Shown here: piece by piece, positions 6,541 through 11,052 of the stretch
Layout: every line of letters begins with the position of its first letter
How positions within the stretch are numbered: position 1 is the stretch's first letter
Assembly: GCA_963666945.2 (NCBI GenBank)
Contig: CAXXRT010000034.1
Span: 1 to 11,052, forward strand
Reading direction: 5' to 3'
Length of the DNA: 11,052 nucleotides
DNA from: G963666945 sp963666945
Lineage (GTDB): Bacteria > Bacteroidota > Bacteroidia > Bacteroidales > Marinifilaceae
Program-made: the position numbers and the translations under genes
The notes under the pieces: model-generated
What the model saw: the letters and a program-made list of their open reading frames with translations, nothing else
The model's database searches: none
What the model was told of the DNA's origin: nothing

Positions 6541-7911
6541 TTAATCACAGTCTTCTTTTATAAGATTTGGAACATCTATCCTCATTACTGTAATAAACTC
6601 GTCTAGTAACTCCTTAAGGTTTGGTCTGCCTATTTCTTCCAAATCGTAATATACCCTTGTATTGGGTTTCTTAATATTTATAATACGGTTAAGATCTATT
6701 GGGGTTCCAATTATTACAGAATCACATTCAGTTGCGTTTATGGTTTTTTCCAAATCTTTCAGTTGCTCTGGAGAATAACCCATTGCTGGAAGTATGGTTC
6801 CTATATTCGGATATATTTCGAATGTCTCTTTCAACTTTCCTACCAGATATGGTCTTGGGTCAACTTCTTCTGCAGCACCAAATTTTCTTGCTGCAACTGT
6901 TCCTGCTCCAATCTTCATTTCTCCATGAGTCAATGTAGGGCCGTCTTCAACTATTAAGACTTTCTTACCTCTTATAATTGAAGGATCGTCAACGGAAATA
7001 GGAGAGGCTCCGTCAATAACAACTGCTGTTGGATTTACCTTAGCAATGCTTTCTCTTACTGTCTGAATTCCCTCTGGTGATGCAGTATCCATTTTGTTGA
7101 TTACTATGGCATCTGCTATTCTCATATTTACCTCTCCGGGGTAATAACTTAGCTCTGCCCCTGGTCTGTGTGGATCGGCTACGGTAATAGTAAGGTCGGG
7201 TTTATAGAATGGGAAGTCATTGTTTCCTCCGTCCCATAATATCACGTCACAGCCATCAGGATCGTCCTCGGCTTCTCTTACTATTGCTTCATAGTCAACG
7301 CCGGCATATATAACGTTACCCCTTACTACGTGGGGCTCATATTCTTCCATCTCCTCAACGGTACATTTATGCTTGGCAAGGTCTTCTATTTTCGCATATC
7401 GCTGAACCTTTTGTGCATTTAAATCTCCGTAAGGCATTGGGTGGCGAATTGCCACAACCTTTAATCCCTTTTTCATCAGATATTCTATAACCTTCCTCGA
7501 TGTTTGAGATTTACCGCATCCTGTGCGTGTTGCCACTACTGCGATAACGGGTTTTCTGCTTCTTATCATTGTGTCCCCAGGTCCAAGTAAAACAAAATTT
7601 GCTCCTGCTGAGTTAACTATTGCACTTATATTCATTACTCTGTTGTATGGAACATCGGAATAAGAAAAAACACATTCATCCGCATGAAGTTCCTTTATAA
7701 GTTCGGTTAGCTTATCTTCAGATTCAATTGGTATTCCATTGGGATATAAGCTTCCTGCTAGTTCTTTAGGATATTTTCTGTCATCTATATCAGGGATCTG
7801 TGCTGCTGTAAAAGCCACTACGTTGTAATCAGCATTGTCACGATAATAAGTATTGAAATTATGAAAATCGCGGCCGGCTGCACCAATAATGATTACATTT
7901 CTTTTTGCCAT
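6541..7911 (-). CDS. Cyclic 2,3-diphosphoglycerate synthetase-like P-loop NTPase
   Basis: This 456-residue cytosolic protein resembles archaeal cyclic 2,3-diphosphoglycerate synthetase (cDPGS), which closes 2,3-diphosphoglycerate to its cyclic anhydride with ATP. The N-terminal part begins with a Rossmann-like V-I-I-I-G-A-A-G-R-D-F-H-N-F (6-19). A P-loop follows, A-T-R-T-G-C-G-K-S (127-135), then R-H-P-M-P-Y-G (156-162), a D-G-G-N-N-D acidic motif (227-232) and an N-K-M-D motif (272-275) resembling G4 of GTPases. The length matches the archaeal enzyme (about 460). Bacterial members are often annotated as cDPGS or simply GTPase, and their reaction is unproven. The start ATG at 7909-7911 has no Shine-Dalgarno. 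The gene ends in TAA, 21 bases before the seleno-OsmC gene. By eye its third positions look somewhat more GC-rich than those of its neighbours, which could mean transfer but was not measured. Confidence 0.85.
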   Translation of the reverse strand: MAKRNVIIIGAAGRDFHNFNTYYRDNADYNVVAFTAAQIPDIDDRKYPKELAGSLYPNGIPIESEDKLTELIKELHADECVFSYSDVPYNRVMNISAIVNSAGANFVLLGPGDTMIRSRKPVIAVVATRTGCGKSQTSRKVIEYLMKKGLKVVAIRHPMPYGDLNAQKVQRYAKIEDLAKHKCTVEEMEEYEPHVVRGNVIYAGVDYEAIVREAEDDPDGCDVILWDGGNNDFPFYKPDLTITVADPHRPGAELSYYPGEVNMRIADAIVINKMDTASPEGIQTVRESIAKVNPTAVVIDGASPISVDDPSIIRGKKVLIVEDGPTLTHGEMKIGAGTVAARKFGAAEEVDPRPYLVGKLKETFEIYPNIGTILPAMGYSPEQLKDLEKTINATECDSVIIGTPIDLNRIINIKKPNTRVYYDLEEIGRPNLKELLDEFITVMRIDVPNLIKEDCD

Positions 7912-8129
7912 AAGTTAAAAATTTAAGGTTAATTAATCTTAAATATAATTATTTTTTGGCAGTTATGATAATTAATTATTGTAAAATATTAATTTAATAT
8001 GCTGTTTCTAAGCAGGTTCATTAATTTTGAAATTAATAATAATATTCATATTTTATATATACAGGCAAACCATCAAAATATTGAATAATTATTTTGTATT
8101 AAATATACTATTGGATATTAATTCTATTT
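7912..8129. other. AT-rich intergenic gap between rodA and the cDPGS-like gene
   Basis: These 218 bases hold no credible gene. On the minus strand a TATATTTA at 7947-7940 could be a -7 element for the cDPGS-like gene about 30 bases ahead of its ATG, but no matching TTG lies at the usual distance. An inverted repeat at 8044-8086 is listed separately. A short AT-only palindrome (8020-8037) is probably composition-driven. Confidence 0.5.
8044..8086 (-). repeat. Inverted repeat with 20-base loop downstream of rodA
   Basis: The arms 8044-8054 and 8075-8086 pair over 11 bp with a single bulged base at 8082. They enclose a 20-base loop that contains the only GC-richer stretch of the gap (around 8062-8073). 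Nearly all pairs are A-T, and no proper T tract follows on the minus strand, so it is a weak terminator candidate for rodA or possibly a protein-binding site. Confidence 0.3.
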
Positions 8130-9554
8130 CTATCCGAATAACTCGAGTCTGTTTGCGTCAAGTCTTAAAAAAATAAATATCAATATAGTAAAACTCCAAA
8201 GAGAAGATCCTCCGTAACTGAAAAAGGGTAGGGGAATACCAATAACGGGTGCCAGACCTATAGTCATTCCCACATTAATGGCTACATGGAAAAATAAAAT
8301 ACATGCAACACCGTACCCATAGATCCTACTGAATGTAGACCTTTGTCTTTCGGACAAATAGATGAGCCGCAGTATAAGTATTAAAAACATTGTAATAATA
8401 AAGGATGTCCCCAGAAAGCCCCATTCTTCTCCCACGGTACAAAATATAAAGTCTGTACTTTGTTCTGGTACAAAGTCGTATTTTGTCTGTGTACCGTTAA
8501 GAAATCCTTTTCCCACAAATCCTCCAGAGCCTATGGCAATCTTTGATTGGGCTACATTGTACCCTGCTCCATATGGGTCGGATTCTATTCCTAATAATAT
8601 TTTTATTCTTTTTGATTGGTGGGGTTCCAGTATGTTGTTAAAAACATATTCTACAGATGATGTAAATCCTACAGAGCCAATTGTTAAAAGAATTATAATC
8701 AATCCATATCTTATCTTGTTTTTATAAATGAATATAAGGAATACCGGAATGGATGCAATAAATGCGTATACTAAAAGCAGGTGATCTTTTAGATCGTACT
8801 CTAAAAGCCAGCATAAAAATCTACCTAAAGAAAATATAGTCACAGTGATAAGCATACCAAATAAGGTCTCTTTATTGTTGTTTCTATATATTTTAAAGGC
8901 AAGAAAGGTACCTGCTAATATTATAAGTAATACTGTTAGTTTTGAAAATATTAAGGCTAAAATAAATAATGTTGCAACTATAAGACATATAAAAAGATAT
9001 ATTCCGGGAAGTCCCTGCCTATACATTACCAAAAGAAATACAGAATATACCAGGGCTGACCCTGTGTCATTCTGAAGTAATATTAGTACTGCTGGAATAA
9101 ATATTATTGTACCTGTTGTAATTAAAGATTTGAAGTCCATTATCTTAAAACCGAATTTACTCATGTATTTAGCTATGGCAAGACAGGTAGCAAACTTAGC
9201 GAACTCAGCAGGCTGAAACCGTACCGGCCCCAGCTCGAACCACGATCTTGCTCCGTTGACTTCTCGTCCCAGAATAAGTACGGAAATAAGCAACAATATG
9301 GTAGTTATATAAATAATATGTGCGAAAACGGAATAAAATTTACTTTCAACTATGAGAATAACTATTGCAAGAATAAAGGCGGCACCTATCCAAATAAGCT
9401 GCTTTCCATATTTCTGGGTTGCATCAAGAATACTGCTGTGTTCCTCGTTGTAAACGGCAGCATATATATTTAGCCATCCCATAAATACCAACAGCACATA
9501 TATAATTATGGTGAACCAATCTAAGCTTTTTACTAGACTTACGTTTCTTCTCAT
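8130..9554 (-). CDS. rodA: Peptidoglycan glycosyltransferase RodA (SEDS family)
   Basis: RodA polymerises lipid II glycan strands in the inner membrane during side-wall elongation, together with the transpeptidase PBP2. SEDS signatures are G-A-R-S-W-F-E-L-G-P-V-R-F-Q-P-A-E-F-A-K (101-120), D-P-Y-G-A-G-Y-N-V-A-Q-S (326-337), A-I-G-S-G-G-x-x-G-K-G (340-350), T-D-F-I-F (367-371) with D368 as the likely catalytic aspartate, and P-L-P-F-F-S-Y-G-G-S-S near the C-terminus. At 474 aa it is about 100 residues longer than E. coli RodA (370). The extra length lies around residues 185-300 and looks like three or four added hydrophobic helices; I believe a similar length occurs in other Bacteroidota RodA proteins. 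The ATG at 9552-9554 follows the mrdA stop by only 5 bases, so the two are co-transcribed and probably translationally coupled. It ends in TAG. Confidence 0.97.
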   Translation of the reverse strand: MRRNVSLVKSLDWFTIIIYVLLVFMGWLNIYAAVYNEEHSSILDATQKYGKQLIWIGAAFILAIVILIVESKFYSVFAHIIYITTILLLISVLILGREVNGARSWFELGPVRFQPAEFAKFATCLAIAKYMSKFGFKIMDFKSLITTGTIIFIPAVLILLQNDTGSALVYSVFLLVMYRQGLPGIYLFICLIVATLFILALIFSKLTVLLIILAGTFLAFKIYRNNNKETLFGMLITVTIFSLGRFLCWLLEYDLKDHLLLVYAFIASIPVFLIFIYKNKIRYGLIIILLTIGSVGFTSSVEYVFNNILEPHQSKRIKILLGIESDPYGAGYNVAQSKIAIGSGGFVGKGFLNGTQTKYDFVPEQSTDFIFCTVGEEWGFLGTSFIITMFLILILRLIYLSERQRSTFSRIYGYGVACILFFHVAINVGMTIGLAPVIGIPLPFFSYGGSSLWSFTILIFIFLRLDANRLELFG

Positions 9555-9559
9555 CTGAC

Positions 9560-11052
9560 TTATTTCTTATTCTTCTTTGTTATCAAATCTGATTCCAGCA
9601 TTTCTTTTTCTCTCCATTTCTTCTTTTCAGAGATCTTACCTTTTAAGTATTTCTCAATTAAGAGACCTGAAATAGGGGCAGCATATTTCGATCCCCATAC
9701 TCCATTCTCTACATATACAACTAATGCGATTTTAGGGTTTTCCTTTGGTGCAAAAGCAACAAATACAGAGTGATCATCTCCATGTGGATTCTGTACTGTT
9801 CCTGTTTTCCCACATACAGCTATGCTGTCTATTGCTGCACTTTTACCTGTACTATGTTTGTCTCCTGAAACAACCATCTCCATGCCTTCAATAACAGGAT
9901 CAAAATATTTTTTGTCAATTTTAGCATAGTGTTTTTCATTGAAATTTTTATCTATAACTCTTCCGTCAACTGACTTTACTATATGTGGGGTAATATAGAA
10001 TCCTCTGTTGGCAATAGTAGCTACCATGTTGGCCATCTGAAGAGGGGTTATCAGTAGTTCTCCCTGTCCAATGGAAAGAGAAATAATATTTAATGCTTTC
10101 CAGTTTTTTGTCCTGTGCACTCTGTCAAAATATTCAGGTGTTGGAATTGAACCTGTCTTTTCATAGGGGATATCAACTCCTAATTTGTCTCCAAATCCAA
10201 AAGAAAGAATATAATCTCTCCATGCGCAATAAGCTTCTCTAGGATCTTCATATTTGTTATTTTCCAATATGTTCCTGAATGTTGTTGCATAATAAGTATT
10301 GCATGATTGTTGTATTGAATGTTTTAAATCCAGTGGCGATGGATGGTCATGGCATCCCATTTTAAACCTGCCTACTCTGTATCCACGGTGACATTCAATC
10401 TTTGTATTAGGTGTAATCACCTTTTCCTGTAGACCAATTAACGCTTGTGCAAGTTTGAATATTGAGCCTGGAGGATATTGTGCCATCATTGCTCTGTCAA
10501 ATAGTGGCATCAGGGTATCCTTGTCCAATAAACCATAATTCGTTCCTCTTTTGTTTCCAACCAAAAGTTCAGGATCGTATCCGGGGCTTGACATCTTAAC
10601 TAAAATCTCTCCTGTAGATGGTTCTATTGCAACAATACCTCCTTTTTTATTCTGCATAAGTTTTTCGGCATATTGCTGTAATTCTATATCAATTGTTGTA
10701 GTTAGATTTTTCCCTATCTCTGGTTTTACATCATATCTTCCATTTTTATATGATCCCTGAATTCTATTGTGAACATCCTTTAAAAATATTTTAAGACCTT
10801 TCTTGCCTCTTAATTCTTTCTCGTAGGTGTACTCTATTCCGCTTTTACCAATATAATCTCCACTGTTGTAGTAATCATCGTTATTTAAATCTCTTTGATT
10901 TACTTCTCCAACATAACCTAAGACATGGGCAGAACTGTTATGAGTGTATTTTCTTAGAGTACGTGTTTGTACGAAAAATCCAGGAAATTTATATAGCTTC
11001 TCCTGCAGTATTGCGTAAGTCTCCGTATTAATTTGTTTTATAAATGGGGATG
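9560..11052 (-). CDS. mrdA: Penicillin-binding protein 2, elongation transpeptidase (N-terminus outside window)
   Basis: PBP2 cross-links peptidoglycan made by RodA in the elongasome; it is anchored in the inner membrane with its catalytic part in the periplasm. The frame stays open to the right edge, so the ATG at 10655-10657 is internal. The visible part is 496 residues and lacks the N-terminal anchor and part of the pedestal. Pedestal-type sequence H-V-L-G-Y-V-G-E, then G-K-S-G-I-E-Y-T-Y-E and T-T-I-D-I-E-L-Q, leads into the transpeptidase domain. That has S-I-F-K (Ser codon 10465-10463) after P-P-G, S-C-N, and K-T-G-T in V-C-G-K-T-G-T. The usual S-T-F-K Thr is Ile here. Cys and His residues between SxxK and SxN (C-x12-C-x2-H, then the Cys of SCN) may form a zinc site. 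The gene ends in TAA at 9560-9562, five bases before rodA. Confidence 0.97.
   Translation of the reverse strand, partial: SPFIKQINTETYAILQEKLYKFPGFFVQTRTLRKYTHNSSAHVLGYVGEVNQRDLNNDDYYNSGDYIGKSGIEYTYEKELRGKKGLKIFLKDVHNRIQGSYKNGRYDVKPEIGKNLTTTIDIELQQYAEKLMQNKKGGIVAIEPSTGEILVKMSSPGYDPELLVGNKRGTNYGLLDKDTLMPLFDRAMMAQYPPGSIFKLAQALIGLQEKVITPNTKIECHRGYRVGRFKMGCHDHPSPLDLKHSIQQSCNTYYATTFRNILENNKYEDPREAYCAWRDYILSFGFGDKLGVDIPYEKTGSIPTPEYFDRVHRTKNWKALNIISLSIGQGELLITPLQMANMVATIANRGFYITPHIVKSVDGRVIDKNFNEKHYAKIDKKYFDPVIEGMEMVVSGDKHSTGKSAAIDSIAVCGKTGTVQNPHGDDHSVFVAFAPKENPKIALVVYVENGVWGSKYAAPISGLLIEKYLKGKISEKKKWREKEMLESDLITKKNKK

Noticed and set aside
8020..8037. AT-only palindrome as a regulatory site
   Set aside because: It has an 8-base arm with a 2-base centre in very AT-rich DNA, where such palindromes are expected by chance.
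10551..10657. ATG at 10655-10657 as the start of PBP2
   Set aside because: Coding continues upstream in frame to the window edge with clear PBP2 pedestal sequence, so this Met is internal.

Overview
The window looks like a piece of a low-GC Bacteroidota chromosome, probably from a flavobacterium-like lineage. Three things point there: AT-rich DNA, mostly weak Shine-Dalgarno sites, and promoter elements of the Bacteroidota type (TAnnTTTG at -7, TTG about 19 bases upstream), clearest in front of typA and guaA. This placement is inferred; no rRNA or other marker is present. No mobile element, CRISPR array or tRNA was seen.

Region by region: (1) 1-1091, plus strand: the 3' end of a large envelope protein of the carboxypeptidase-like regulatory-domain type, followed directly by a small secreted protein of unknown function. 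A strong bidirectional terminator closes this pair. (2) 1150-4366, minus strand: typA/bipA (ribosome-associated GTPase), then a sodium:neurotransmitter-type symporter. A strong hairpin sits between them, only five bases from the symporter start. (3) 4511-6040, plus strand: guaA (GMP synthase), divergent from typA. A long shared terminator (6039-6078) separates it from the next, convergent unit. (4) 6082-7911, minus strand: a cyclic 2,3-diphosphoglycerate synthetase-like P-loop protein followed 21 bases later by an OsmC-family gene. (5) 8130-11052, minus strand: mrdA (PBP2, cut by the window edge) and rodA, five bases apart, the elongation peptidoglycan synthase pair.

The most notable feature is the OsmC-family gene. 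A conventional caller would report only its last 87 codons. The frame actually runs from ATG at 6517-6519 to the stop at 6082-6084, with one in-frame TGA at 6355-6357. That TGA lies exactly where the family has its peroxidatic cysteine (motif A-S-Y-A-G-[C]-L-N-V). Directly behind it is a two-tier hairpin (6353-6318) with a UGUAU loop, which fits a bacterial SECIS element. The gene is therefore best read as a 145-residue selenoprotein. OsmC-like selenoproteins are known, but selenocysteine use appears uncommon in Bacteroidota, so the host should carry selA, selB, selC and selD elsewhere.

The rest is mainly housekeeping: translation and ribosome assembly (typA), purine synthesis (guaA), cell-wall elongation (mrdA-rodA), solute uptake (symporter) and peroxide/thiol defence (seleno-OsmC with an uncharacterised NTPase partner).
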